NCBI RefSeq assembly: GCF_016587415.1
Contig: NZ_BNJI01000001.1
Location: 841,001-905,000 of the forward strand
Direction: 5' to 3'
DNA: 64,000 nucleotides
Origin: Ktedonobacter sp. SOSP1-85
GTDB lineage: Bacteria > Chloroflexota > Ktedonobacteria > Ktedonobacterales > Ktedonobacteraceae
A program made the position numbers and the translations under genes. Positions 9,399-18,452 of this stretch are shown here, piece after piece. The notes beneath the pieces were generated by a model. That model made no database searches. It was not told where the DNA came from and was given only the letters and a program-made list of their open reading frames with translations. Every line of letters begins with the position of its first letter. Positions within the stretch are counted from its first letter, which is position 1.

Positions 9399-10274
9399 AT
9401 GGAGCCACACTTCTACCTGGGCTGTCCCATGTGGGGCTACAAAGCATGGGTGGGAACAGATTTTTTTCCGGCAAAGACACCCGCGAGCGATTTTCTACAC
9501 CTCTACAGTAGAAGACTGACCTGTGTCGAGGGAAATACGACTTTTTACGCATTACCCTCCGAGGAGACTGTAGCGCGCTGGTACCAGGAAACCCCGGCCA
9601 CCTTCCGCTTCTGCCCAAAAATCTCACGTGATATCAGCCATAGCGCGCCACTCGACGCGCAAAAGAGCGCCGCGCTCCACTTTCTTGAGCGCATACGCGG
9701 ACTGGGCGAGCGCCTGGGACCCATCTTCTTACAGCTGCCCCCTTCCTTTGGCCCAGGGCAACTGACCCAACTCGAACACTTCCTTGACTTCTGGCCGCAA
9801 GACGCGCGCCTCGCCGTCGAGGTGCGCCATCCCGACTTCTTTAAAGCACCCCATGCCCAGCCCCTGGACGAGTTGCTCCAGCGCTACGCGGTAGCACGTG
9901 TGATTATGGATACACGCCCAATACGCACAGGGTCGAGCAGCGAACAGCAGATGCTCCAGGCCCGCGAACGTAAACCCAATCTACCAGTGCATCTAGCTCA
10001 CACTACAGACTTTGTCTTTGTGCGTTATATCGGGCATCCACGCATGGAGGTCAATACCCCCTTCCTCGATGAATGGGCACAACAAATGGGCACATGGCTC
10101 AAGCAGGGAACAACCGTCTATGCTTTCTGCCACTGCCCATTTGAAGAACACTCACCAGCTATCTGTCGTGAGCTCTATACCCGCATTAAGACATACGTCC
10201 CGCTTCCGTCTCTGCCATGGGAAACTGAGTCGTCAGCGACGGAAACCCAGCCGACGCAAGGTCGTCTCTTTTAG
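9399..10274 (+). CDS. DUF72 (YecE) family protein
   Basis: 291 residues matching the DUF72/YecE family, a TIM-barrel-like fold of unknown function. Typical blocks: the N-terminal LGCPMWGYKAWVG, 'YSRRLTCVEGNTTFYALPS', 'FRFCPKISRDISH', 'GPIFLQLPPSFGP' and 'LAVEVRHPDFF'. The start has GGAGG about 14 bases upstream and a TATACT -10 element at 9316-9321. The last 89 bases overlap, tail to tail, with the minus-strand glycosyltransferase gene. Biochemical role is not established for the family. Confidence 0.9.
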   Translation: MEPHFYLGCPMWGYKAWVGTDFFPAKTPASDFLHLYSRRLTCVEGNTTFYALPSEETVARWYQETPATFRFCPKISRDISHSAPLDAQKSAALHFLERIRGLGERLGPIFLQLPPSFGPGQLTQLEHFLDFWPQDARLAVEVRHPDFFKAPHAQPLDELLQRYAVARVIMDTRPIRTGSSSEQQMLQARERKPNLPVHLAHTTDFVFVRYIGHPRMEVNTPFLDEWAQQMGTWLKQGTTVYAFCHCPFEEHSPAICRELYTRIKTYVPLPSLPWETESSATETQPTQGRLF

Positions 10275-11432
10275 TCATCAAGGTAGGAGAGACAGGCAGA
10301 TGAACAATGGGAGGGGTCACAAGGGCTGGATGCGTCCAATGGTTGCGCACATGGGTCGCGATGGCACGGCGATAGGCTTGCGTATAGCGCTCAGCCATGA
10401 CCTTGACCGAGAAATGCTGCCCCACATGAGCGCGCACCTGAGCACGGTCAAGCTCCTCAATATGTGCTATAGATTGCACCATCTCCTCAAGATTGGAGAC
10501 CAGGAAACCACTCCTGGCATGATGCACCACCTCAGGAGCGGCCCCACGCCTAAAGGAGATGACAGGACAACCTAGCGCCATTGCCTCAAGCATGACCATA
10601 CCAAAGGGCTCCTCCCAGGTAATGGGATTGAGCAGCGCCTTCGCGCGACTGAGGAAGTCGAGCTTCTGCTCCATATTGACAGGACCAATATATTTGATCC
10701 TTTCTCCATCAAGCTCAGGCTCAATCTCTTCCTCAAAGTAGCGAACAGCCTCTGGCAGGTGACGATCCACAATGCCCGCCAGTACCAGTGGCACCCCCAC
10801 CTCCTTCGCCGCGGCGATCGCCAGGTGCGCCCCCTTCTCAGGAACGAAACGTCCTAACCAGGCCAGGTATGGCTCTGGCTCGCTGGTCGTCGGCGTAAAC
10901 ACCTGCATAGGCAGACCATGAGGAATCACACCCAGGAACTTGAGGTCATAAGGAACCTCTTTACGCGCCTGCTCGCTAATGGCGACCAGTGGCACGTCGG
11001 CAAGCCAGTCCATATAATAGCTGTCCGCGTCACCAATATAGGAACCCGCCCGGTCAAAGGGGAAACAGCTATGGAGCGTCATAACCCTGGGAACCAAGAG
11101 GCTCGCGGTGAGCGGCAGGAGGTACATATCAGAGGCAGAAGAGAGATGCATATGCACAATATCGAAGGTATGCTCACGAATATACTCAACGGATTTTTGG
11201 AGATGATAAAACGCCTTCAGATGAGCGTACCAGGGTACGTCATCCTCCACAAGCGCTTTAGGTAAAAATGAGACCAGGCGTGCCGATGTTTTGGTATTAC
11301 CAGGAGCAAGAAGGGTGACAGAATGTCCCTGAGCGACCTGCTCCTCGATTAAGTTATAAATGACAACTTCAGTTCCCCATAGTTTTTGGGTGGAATAGAA
11401 ATCCAGGCGGGAGCAATATGTACGATGTTCAT
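10186..11432 (-). CDS. GT4 family glycosyltransferase, frameshifted near its start
   Basis: Retaining GT-B glycosyltransferase (family 4) that moves a sugar from a nucleotide-sugar donor, probably to a glycolipid or polysaccharide. The donor site 'EEPFGMVMLEAMALGCPVI' and 'AWLGRFVPEKG' are visible. The normal N-terminus MNIVHIAPAWISIPPKNYG begins at ATG 11432, with GGAG upstream, but its frame meets the rest (TEVVIYNLIEEQ) only if one G is added at the G4 run 11375-11378. As given, the gene is 1,247 bases, one short of a whole number of codons, and the long frame can only start at 11556 with an unrelated leader. Either a real pseudogene or a one-base sequence error. Intact length would be about 415 residues. 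Confidence 0.85.
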
Positions 11433-12159
11433 ATGATAATTTCTCCAGGCAGTTCAACGCACTACAAAGTTGAGCCAACCACCTCAGAACATCCATGAAC
11501 AGGAGGAGCGGTAAAAACCGGCAGACGAGGTGTACACAATATGCTTGCCTCCTCAAGCGCCAGTAGTAAGAGGACAGGAGAGAACCATTGATCTCTCTTT
11601 ATCATCTCTAACACGGTGTGTCACGCAGAACTGTTACACACTTATAAAAGGATGCATGCATATTTATTTTTATTATATAACAAAAATGAAAAATAAGCAA
11701 AACCTTATTGCTGCATTAAGAACATCACTAAACGATATAATATTTAGCTATATCATCTATTTATAGTTTAGGACTAAGATCAGAGAAAGATATAGATGCA
11801 TAAAAGCGGAAACTTGATTGAATACTCTTGAGCAGGGTGATCTCAACAAACAATCAGTATTGGGCAAATCTTACCTCATCTATTTTTCTAAGGTGTAAAT
11901 ACTGCACAAGAGGCAACTTTCTCGCCCATCCTCGACTTCTGCCCCTACTACTCTTCTATTTCCGTTTCACCAATCGAGCGTTAGGTGGATAAAGGCTAGA
12001 CTATTGCACTGTATATTAGCTGCAATAGTCTAGCCTTGCGCTCATTGGGGACTCACAAATTCGCGCCTGCGGCGCTACAATGTAGGGTGGAACAAAGCAA
12101 AAATAGGGACTTGCTCCAATAGACAGGGACAGTTCTCTATGTTATAGATAGTCAGTACC
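11433..12159. other. gene-poor region, AT-rich
   Basis: No convincing gene. About 11630-11790 is markedly AT-rich compared with its surroundings and could hold the glycosyltransferase promoter. A 78-codon frame at 11530-11766 has no plausible protein character. 11992-12037 is a perfect 17-base-arm hairpin, described separately. The part next to 12160 belongs to the right end of the TnpB element. Confidence 0.5.
11992..12037. terminator. 17-bp-arm hairpin downstream of tnpB
   Basis: Arms AAGGCTAGACTATTGCA (11992-12008) and their exact complement (12021-12037) around a 12-base loop. It lies ~120 bases past the tnpB stop, so it may end tnpB transcription on the minus strand. No long T-run follows, so the call is moderate. 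Confidence 0.5.
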
Positions 12160-12179
12160 CTACGGCGAAAGCCGAGGGC
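12156..12179 (-). ncRNA. right-end hairpin / predicted 3' scaffold of TnpB guide RNA
   Basis: On the minus strand CCCTCGGC-TTTC-GCCGTAGGG folds into a short hairpin that overlaps the last codons and stop of tnpB. In IS200/IS605 elements the guide RNA of TnpB comes from just this place, the 3' end of the gene and the right end, with the guide taken from the flank beyond. The exact 5' end of the RNA and the element boundary cannot be fixed from one copy. Confidence 0.55.
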
Positions 12180-13479
12180 TTGGAGTTGTGTCTGAACTCC
12201 ACCGCAACTCAGCATACCTTTTCAGGCGTGCTGCTTTGGCTTCATTGTCCGACACATCAGGGCGTACTGACAAGAGGCCCGTTCCTATCCAGTCTTGCCG
12301 GATAAGAAGCGTTCGCATCGCAATGTTTCTTGCACCAACCAGATCGGCATGGAGCGTGTACTGACAATTCTGACAGACGAAGAGCAGGCCCTTGTGAGGA
12401 CGATTCTCTTTGCAGGTATGCCCACATTTGGGGCAGGCCTGCGAGGTGTAGTTGGCATCCACCTTGATCGCCATACTTCGATGCAAGAGCGCTTTATAAG
12501 CGATCATACTGTGCAACTCTGCAAAGGACCATTTGGAAAAGACACGATTGGCTTTGCGCTGTTTGGCACTGGCTTGCTTGCCTTTCCGTCGTTTGGTCTG
12601 CTCGCGAATATCTGTCAGATGCTCCAGTCCAATCAAGCTTTGCGAATATTGCTTCACAATCCGTTTACTCACGACATGGTTGGCGTTTGCTTTCAACCGT
12701 CTCTCTCGCCCACTGATGGCAACGAGCCTTCTCGTCGCGGAACGAGTGCCTTTTTTTTGCAGACGCTTTCTCAGTCGTGCAGAGTGGTGTGATTTGGCAA
12801 CCGTAGAGATGTCAGCATGGAAGGTGCAATCGCCTTGCATTGTCGCCGTGACAGCAAGGTATCGCATCCCCACATCCACGCCAACGACTTGCTTGTGCGT
12901 TTCGGGGGTAGGATCAGCCATCTCCACTTCCAGGGAGACAAGGAGGTAAAATTGCTTCTTGGCTTTGTCATACCAGAGTTTCGATGCACCTATCTCCGTA
13001 CCACGCTGGATCAATGTCACGTGCTTATTGTAGCCAGTATAGGGCACAACGATACGTCCATCGAGAGTGAGAAGACTCACGTGCTGCTCTTTCTTGAACG
13101 TGTAGTCTTTCTTATACTGGTAGGTCAACGTGGGGGAGAGAAACGTGGGAGCCTTATCAAGCCCTTTGTACCGTTTCTTGGTGAGACCTGCCTTACGATG
13201 AGCAGCATTGTTCTTCACCTTTGTCCAGAGGGCTTTATACGAGGCACCAACTTGGCGAGGAACAGAACAGGCCATTTGCGAAGGCAGATGAAAACGGAGG
13301 CGGATCTCATCGTAGGTGGCATCTTGCAAACGAAGGGCATTACTCACTTTGCCATTCGCAAAGGCGTACTGGCTCACATAGTTGAGAGCATCACGATATG
13401 CCAGTTGCGTTGTACGTAATGCCTTGAATTGCTCGGGCGTTGTATTCAATTTGAGTTTCGCTGTTAATACCGTTTTCAT
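12160..13479 (-). CDS. tnpB: TnpB, RNA-guided nuclease of an IS200/IS605-type element
   Basis: 439-residue TnpB (OrfB). The RuvC-like site is intact: Asp202 in VGVDVGMRYLAV, Glu in LIGLEHLTDIREQ and Asp in LHADLVGARNIA. A four-Cys zinc finger (CPKCGH ... CQNC) stands between the last two. TnpB proteins cut DNA under guidance of an RNA made from the element's right end and help the transposon to be kept. The N-terminus KLKLNTTPEQFKALRTTQLAYRDALNY is the usual one. No tnpA (Y1 transposase) is adjacent, so the element can move only with help in trans. It differs clearly from the second TnpB at 48.7 kb. Confidence 0.93.
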   Translation of the reverse strand: MKTVLTAKLKLNTTPEQFKALRTTQLAYRDALNYVSQYAFANGKVSNALRLQDATYDEIRLRFHLPSQMACSVPRQVGASYKALWTKVKNNAAHRKAGLTKKRYKGLDKAPTFLSPTLTYQYKKDYTFKKEQHVSLLTLDGRIVVPYTGYNKHVTLIQRGTEIGASKLWYDKAKKQFYLLVSLEVEMADPTPETHKQVVGVDVGMRYLAVTATMQGDCTFHADISTVAKSHHSARLRKRLQKKGTRSATRRLVAISGRERRLKANANHVVSKRIVKQYSQSLIGLEHLTDIREQTKRRKGKQASAKQRKANRVFSKWSFAELHSMIAYKALLHRSMAIKVDANYTSQACPKCGHTCKENRPHKGLLFVCQNCQYTLHADLVGARNIAMRTLLIRQDWIGTGLLSVRPDVSDNEAKAARLKRYAELRWSSDTTPSPRLSP

Positions 13480-13500
13480 AATCTGAATTATACCATAGTT

Positions 13501-13535
13501 TTCATCTGCCTGTCAATGATACATGAGCAGATGAA
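13501..13535. repeat. hairpin upstream of tnpB (possible left-end structure)
   Basis: 9-base arms TTCATCTGC/GCAGATGAA around an 17-base loop, 22 bases before the tnpB start codon. Subterminal hairpins like this mark the ends of IS200/IS605 elements, where TnpA binds. Confidence 0.4.
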
Positions 13536-13544
13536 AGCATGTCT

Positions 13545-13592
13545 ACGGCGTATTCCTCCCCATGCCTGAAAGGGCAGGGGCATCCTGCGGCG
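13545..13592 (-). repeat. second IS605-like end motif (solo right end?)
   Basis: On the minus strand GATGCCCCTGCC-CTTTCA-GGCATGGGG followed by AGGAATACGCC has the look of a TnpB right-end/guide-RNA scaffold. It lies upstream of tnpB, not downstream, so it may be the left end of that element or the leftover end of another one. No gene is attached to it. Confidence 0.4.
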
Positions 13593-13649
13593 TTTTCGGT
13601 GAAGACGGCAAACGTTCATTTTCTCTACAGTGATAAGGATCTCTAGCAG

Positions 13650-14096
13650 ATGCGTGTACGACCATTCTTCTGGCTTTGCCTGGCTCTCGCCTGTGTGGGC
13701 GTCTTGAGTGTGGCGCTACTTCGACCCGCGATTATTCCAGCCAAACTCCAGGTACAGATTAGTGAGGAGAGCCTGGTCGCTAACCATGCAGCACTTATTC
13801 ATCTTCATCTCACAGATACTCAAGGGCTGCCAATTAACCAGGCGCAGGTAACACCCAGCGCCCAGATGCCCGATATGCAGATGGAACCCGTCAGTTCACG
13901 CGTCGCTCCGTTGGGTTCGGGCCAGTATGCGATACATATGTACCTGACGATGGCGGGGACCTGGGAGATCACCTTTCAGACACAGGCCGATGGGTTCTCC
14001 CCCCTTACCTATGTACTGCATGTCAAAGTCACAAAAGACACGCAGACCTCATCAATAAGCTCTCTCTATCCCCCTCCTCAACAGGTTAGAACATAG
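13650..14096 (+). CDS. exported FixH/YtkA-like protein
   Basis: 148 residues. An N-terminal hydrophobic segment (residues 6-27) works as signal or anchor; the rest is a beta-sandwich of the FixH/YtkA-like type. The block MPDMQMEP, rich in Met, corresponds to the conserved copper-binding-like loop of this family, and 'GSGQYAIHMYLTMAGTWEITFQ' is the typical C-terminal half. Relatives take part in copper handling or cytochrome oxidase assembly; that role here is inference. The histidine kinase follows 79 bases downstream in the same direction, so the protein may act with the two-component pair. Confidence 0.7.
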   Translation: MRVRPFFWLCLALACVGVLSVALLRPAIIPAKLQVQISEESLVANHAALIHLHLTDTQGLPINQAQVTPSAQMPDMQMEPVSSRVAPLGSGQYAIHMYLTMAGTWEITFQTQADGFSPLTYVLHVKVTKDTQTSSISSLYPPPQQVRT

Positions 14097-14175
14097 TCGA
14101 GTCTATCAAACTATGCTAGACTATGGCAAGATATAGCATCAAACACCAAAATATACTATGTGAAGCGAGCAGACA

Positions 14176-15306
14176 GTGATTCATTTTCTCGTGCGGCAGG
14201 TTCGACGTTGGCGACTCTCACTTTTTGAGAAGGTCATTCTCGCCAACACCCTCATGCTCCTGGGCGAGGCCCAGGTCGGATTCTGGGTTACCAGCCATAA
14301 CCTTGAATCCGCGCATTATCTGCTAGACACTGTTTTTATCGTCGTGGCGACCCTGACAACTGTGGTGATCAACTTCATCCTCCTCCGCCTCAGTTTCCGC
14401 CCCCTCTTTAGCCTGCTCGCGACCATACGCCAGATCAGTACAGGAGAGACTCAGCTACGCGCGCCACTCGATAGACATGTAGACATCGAAATTGGCGAGC
14501 TAGCGAGCTCTTTTAATACCATGCTTGATCGCCTGGAACATACACGACAAGAGCAAACGCGCCTTATTCTCCAGACTCAAGAGAATGAGCGCCGGCGCAT
14601 CGCCCTGGAGCTGCACGATGAGGCGGGGCAGAATCTTACTGCGCTCCTAATTCATAATGAGCTACTGCGCCAGCAGCTTCAGCTCCTACCCGAACAGGAG
14701 ATGCGCTCCGCGACCCGGCAGCAGCTTGAGCAAGGCCTACAGCATCTGAACCAGCTCACGCAACAGACCCTTGAGGGAGTACGCATCCTGGCACAACAGC
14801 TCCGCCCCAGCGTCCTGGACGACCTGGGGCTGGCAGCCGCCTTTCGCTGGCTAGTTGAAGATAGCGCGCAACGGCTCCAATTGGAGGTTGGGTTGACGCT
14901 TGAGGGCATAAGCGAAGAGGTTCATGCGCTGCCACCGCTTTACGAGACGACGCTCTTTCGCATCGCCCAGGAGAGCCTGACCAATGTAGCACGCCATGCC
15001 CAGGTACAGAAGGCCAGGATAACACTGCGCCAGACCGAGCAACATCTCTTGCTCCAAATTAGCGATCAAGGCTGCGGCTATGATCCCGCCAGAGCGCATG
15101 CAGGTTCGGGAGTCGTTGGCATGCGTGAACGGGCCTCGTTACTCCAGGGAACACTGACCCTGCGCTCACAGCCAGAACAGGGCACTCATATCGATGTCTG
15201 CCTCCCCCTGCCGACACAGGCGACATCCCTACAGATTCTGGAGGAAGGAAAAAGCTATGACCCAGAACAATCCAGCACGGATCACGCGCATTGTCCTAGC
15301 CGATGA
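14176..15306 (+). CDS. NarL-type sensor histidine kinase
   Basis: 376-residue membrane sensor. Two hydrophobic segments (about 19-40 and 47-72) enclose only a very short outer loop, so the signal is probably sensed in or near the membrane. A HAMP linker (~73-125) leads to a HisKA_3 dimerisation domain with the phosphorylated His147 in IALELHDEAGQN, then a HATPase domain (RIAQESLTNVARHAQ; GSGVVGMRERASLL). The start is a GTG at 14176. The C-terminus overlaps the response regulator gene by 50 bases, which couples their translation. It should pass phosphate to that regulator. Confidence 0.92.
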   Translation: MIHFLVRQVRRWRLSLFEKVILANTLMLLGEAQVGFWVTSHNLESAHYLLDTVFIVVATLTTVVINFILLRLSFRPLFSLLATIRQISTGETQLRAPLDRHVDIEIGELASSFNTMLDRLEHTRQEQTRLILQTQENERRRIALELHDEAGQNLTALLIHNELLRQQLQLLPEQEMRSATRQQLEQGLQHLNQLTQQTLEGVRILAQQLRPSVLDDLGLAAAFRWLVEDSAQRLQLEVGLTLEGISEEVHALPPLYETTLFRIAQESLTNVARHAQVQKARITLRQTEQHLLLQISDQGCGYDPARAHAGSGVVGMRERASLLQGTLTLRSQPEQGTHIDVCLPLPTQATSLQILEEGKSYDPEQSSTDHAHCPSR

Positions 15307-15967
15307 CCATGACATCTTACGCCAGGGCTTAACGCTCCTCCTACAAGCCCAGGCTGATATGCGAGTCGTGGGCGAGGCCCGTAACGGGCTGGAGGCAATC
15401 AAACTCGTTCAGGAGCAACGGCCCGATATCGTTGTCATGGATATTAGTATGGCACAGCTCGACGGGCTGGAGGCCTGCGAGCGTATTCGCGCCCTGGCCC
15501 CTGGCACGCAGGTGCTTATGCTCACTATGCACGAGAGCGAAGAATATTTTCTCCAATCGCTCAAAAAAGGGGCCGCAGGCTACATTGTCAAGAAAGCGGC
15601 GCCCACGGAACTGTGCAACGCGGTACGTACTATCGCGCAAGGTGGGGCCTTCCTCTACCCGGGTCTGGCCAAAGCTCTGATTCGTGCCTATGTCGCACCA
15701 CAGAGTTCGCCAGAGCAGCCTGGCTCACTCCCTCCCCAAAGGGCCGAGCTTGACAAAGCCTTACAAACGCTCACTGCGCGTGAGATGGAGGTCTTGAAGC
15801 TGGTTGCCGAGGGCTCTACCAATCAAGAGATCGCGGATAAGCTGGTCATTAGCATCAAAACAGTACAGGCCCACCGCTCAAATATGATGGAGAAACTGGG
15901 GTTGCATGATATTACCCAACTGGTGCGCTTTGCCCTACACTATGGTCTGATCTCGCCTCAAATCTAA
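15257..15967 (+). CDS. NarL/FixJ-type response regulator
   Basis: 236 residues. N-terminal receiver domain with acidic pocket VLADDHDI, phospho-acceptor Asp62 in VVMDISMAQLDG and Lys in VKKAAP. C-terminal LuxR-type helix-turn-helix (LTAREMEVLKLVAEGSTNQEIADKL... split here: LTAREMEVLK, STNQEIADKL, KTVQAHRSNMMEKL). It binds DNA after phosphorylation by the kinase encoded just upstream. ATG 15257 has GGAGGAAGG 8-16 bases upstream and lies inside the kinase gene. The targets are unknown; the FixH-like gene in front is one candidate. A 14-bp-arm hairpin follows at 16021. Confidence 0.93.
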   Translation: MTQNNPARITRIVLADDHDILRQGLTLLLQAQADMRVVGEARNGLEAIKLVQEQRPDIVVMDISMAQLDGLEACERIRALAPGTQVLMLTMHESEEYFLQSLKKGAAGYIVKKAAPTELCNAVRTIAQGGAFLYPGLAKALIRAYVAPQSSPEQPGSLPPQRAELDKALQTLTAREMEVLKLVAEGSTNQEIADKLVISIKTVQAHRSNMMEKLGLHDITQLVRFALHYGLISPQI

Positions 15968-16501
15968 CGAGAGAAACAGGCTCTCAAGCGAATGCAAGAG
16001 GAAATTTTTCTCCAAAAACACAATAGGAGAGAGTCGTTTCGCAACTCTCTCCTATTGCCCCCAACAGGGACCCAGATGCCGAGTCATTGGTGAGCGTTCT
16101 CCCCCAAGACAGCTCACCAGTACCATTCACTCAAACGCAAATAGAATTACAACCCTATTTGACGTTTTCATCCCGGCATATGAAAGTGAGGAGCAATCGC
16201 TTATGGATGGTCCTATACGCAGGATGCACAGATAAGCGGTACTTAACTCGGACAATCTTTCGTTTCTACAAGCACTACATATAACGCATATATAGAGCAT
16301 GTAGTCGATTTCGTTCCCCAGAGCATATAGTAGCCGATGGAGCAGAAGAACGGGTTATCGACTTGTTAAGATACGATTGAGATTCATTGGAATATAATGC
16401 TTCGGGTTGAGAAAACGACATACACAAATCCGACAGGAGAACTGTAGACAATGGCTGTCTTGAACGAACAGAGAGTATACCTCTTTCTCTGCACTCTCTA
16501 C
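15968..16501. other. intergenic region without a supported gene
   Basis: Apart from the hairpin at 16021-16057 I see no gene, tRNA or repeat here. A 65-codon frame at 16087-16284 has no recognisable character. The stretch separates the two-component operon from the end of the ECF operon, which runs the other way. Confidence 0.5.
16021..16057 (+). terminator. hairpin terminator after the two-component operon
   Basis: 14-base perfect arms (CAATAGGAGAGAGT and complement) with a 9-base loop, 54 bases past the regulator stop. Confidence 0.65.
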
Positions 16502-17539
16502 CTACAACAGCAGCGAGCTAATGGTTAGGGTTAGGACAGCGACAAGCGTCACATAATCTATTCCCCGCAGCCCGGTCTCGTGGAGCATGGTCGGCTTGCC
16601 ATCGACGGCATGTCCTCGCGCCTCAAGCGCGGTCGAGAGGTCATTGGCGCGCTGAAATATACCTCGCATCAGGGGAATGACCAGCATGGTAAAGCCCTGA
16701 AAGCGCTCGGCCAGGGTTCCATCAGCCAGTGATGCTCCACGAGCCTGCTGTGCCTTACTAAGTTGCTCAATCTCCTCCAAGAGTGTTGGGATAAAACGCA
16801 ACGCGATCAGCAGCATCAAGGCAAAATCATCAACGGGGAAGCGTACCAGGCGCAAGGGGGCCATCAAGCTAGTAACGCTCTCAACGAGTATGACCGGCGA
16901 GGTCGTGAGCATAATCAGCAGCGAAAAGGCATAGAGCAACAATAGCCCCTCCACCTCAAAGACATACCAGACGCCCAGACGCGTCACAAACACAGGCCCA
17001 AGCGCCAACATCTGGGTTCCGGCGCTACCAGTAAGCAGCCAGATACCCACCAAAGAGCCAAACAACAGAACCCAGGCGAGAAAACGGAGTCGCCTCACCC
17101 ATGGACGCCGCCAGAAGGCCTGTACCGCAGACAGGCGGAGAAACTGAGAGGCCACCACGACTAGAGAAACGCCAAGGATGGTCAGTAGTCCGTTCAGGGC
17201 AATACTATAAGAAACAGGCCAGGGACCCAACGTGGAGAGTGCTTGATCATCCTTGGGCACAACGGTGGCAAAGGGCAGCGTAAGCGAGCCGAGCAAAGAC
17301 AATAGCAGGAGAAAGCGCATGCGCAACCAGAGCACGCGCGGCACGATGCCTGAAGCGGAAATGGTCGCAGCTAGCAGGATGATACCCACGATATAAGGCG
17401 CAAAACGCCATGTACGCGTCTCCGCGATATACAGCCAGATCGCACACCAGAAGAGCAGCACTAGCTTGGTACGCCCTCGCAAACGATGGAGGAAGCTTTG
17501 ACCAGGATAATAGACGCCAATCGGCAAATTTTGTAGCAT
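16502..17539 (-). CDS. ecfT: ECF transporter transmembrane component EcfT
   Basis: 345-residue integral membrane subunit that couples the two ATPases to a substrate-binding S component in vitamin/metal ECF importers. Several hydrophobic segments are followed by the two diagnostic coupling-helix motifs with Ala-Arg-Gly: KAQQARGASL and ALEARGHAV. It is longer than many EcfT proteins; extra membrane segments occur around residues 125-185. It is the last gene of the operon, 40 bases after the second ATPase gene. Confidence 0.9.
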   Translation of the reverse strand: MLQNLPIGVYYPGQSFLHRLRGRTKLVLLFWCAIWLYIAETRTWRFAPYIVGIILLAATISASGIVPRVLWLRMRFLLLLSLLGSLTLPFATVVPKDDQALSTLGPWPVSYSIALNGLLTILGVSLVVVASQFLRLSAVQAFWRRPWVRRLRFLAWVLLFGSLVGIWLLTGSAGTQMLALGPVFVTRLGVWYVFEVEGLLLLYAFSLLIMLTTSPVILVESVTSLMAPLRLVRFPVDDFALMLLIALRFIPTLLEEIEQLSKAQQARGASLADGTLAERFQGFTMLVIPLMRGIFQRANDLSTALEARGHAVDGKPTMLHETGLRGIDYVTLVAVLTLTISSLLL

Positions 17540-17579
17540 TATCTCTTTCTTCTCTCATGGACCTCCTACCTGGAGGTAA

Positions 17580-18452
17580 CTACGACGATGAGCGGGAGAG
17601 CTTGCTATGTGTAGCTAGCCAGGCAAAAGCCTCTTCGAGCGAATAGACATCAACGGGAAGCGGAACCCCCTGCTGCCGCAGCAAGACAAAGAGCTCGTGT
17701 AGCGGCGGTGGTGCCAGCCCCCAACCTATAAGTTGATCCGCCTGGGCAAAGATTGTACGCGGAGTTCCCTGGGCGACCAGTCTTCCCTGGTGGAGGACCA
17801 GCAGATTATCCGCCAGGGCCGCGACCTCAGTCATATCATGTGAAACCAGAATAATGGTTATGCCTCGCTCCAACGAAGCCTCGCGCAGATAGGTATAGAA
17901 CTCGGTACGAGCTTCAGCGTCCAGGCCTACTGTTGGCTCATCCAGAATCAAGACCGTGGGCTGCATCGCGAGGACGCCAGCCAGGGCAGCACGCCGCCGC
18001 TGACCACCACTCAGTTCAAAAGGCGAACGTTTCGCGTAGCGCTCGGGCGCGAGTCCGACGCTCTCAAGCGCCGTGTTCACCCGCACCTCTATCTCAGCGG
18101 ATGGCAATTTCATCCGCCTTGGGCCAAAGGCTACATCGTCGAAGAGGGTTTTCTCAAAAAGCTGCATTTCTGGAAACTGAAAGAGCATCCCCACCCGCTG
18201 TCGCAGTAAACGCAGGTCGACGCCCCGCGCAATCACCTTCACGCCATCCACGATGACCTCGCCCGCAGAGGGAAAGAGCAGACCATTAAAGTGCTGGATA
18301 AGCGTGCTCTTCCCAGAGCCCGTGACGCCAATGATGGCGGTGCAGCTCCCACGAGCAATCTCCAGGCTCACCTCGTTAAGCGCCACCTTTGGCTGGGAGC
18401 CAGCTTGATAGATATGCTTCAACTGATGTACGCGAATAATCGGCTCAGGCAC
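17580..18452 (-). CDS. ecfA2: ECF transporter ATPase EcfA2
   Basis: ABC-type ATPase of about 290 residues that drives ECF uptake. Walker A GVTGSGKST, signature LSGGQRRR, Walker B VLILDEPT and the switch His in ILVSHDMTE are all present, so it should hydrolyse ATP. Start: GTG 18452 has GGGAGG 6 bases upstream and overlaps the previous stop by 8 bases; an ATG at 18470 would add 6 residues. It should pair with the first ATPase as a heterodimer. No residue needed for catalysis is missing. Confidence 0.92.
   Translation of the reverse strand: MPEPIIRVHQLKHIYQAGSQPKVALNEVSLEIARGSCTAIIGVTGSGKSTLIQHFNGLLFPSAGEVIVDGVKVIARGVDLRLLRQRVGMLFQFPEMQLFEKTLFDDVAFGPRRMKLPSAEIEVRVNTALESVGLAPERYAKRSPFELSGGQRRRAALAGVLAMQPTVLILDEPTVGLDAEARTEFYTYLREASLERGITIILVSHDMTEVAALADNLLVLHQGRLVAQGTPRTIFAQADQLIGWGLAPPPLHELFVLLRQQGVPLPVDVYSLEEAFAWLATHSKLSRSSS

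Noticed and set aside
11530..11766. 78-codon plus-strand frame in an AT-rich gap
   Set aside because: Composition follows the AT bias and no ribosome site is present.
12295..13419. Plus-strand frames opposite tnpB
   Set aside because: Antisense shadows of a clear TnpB gene.
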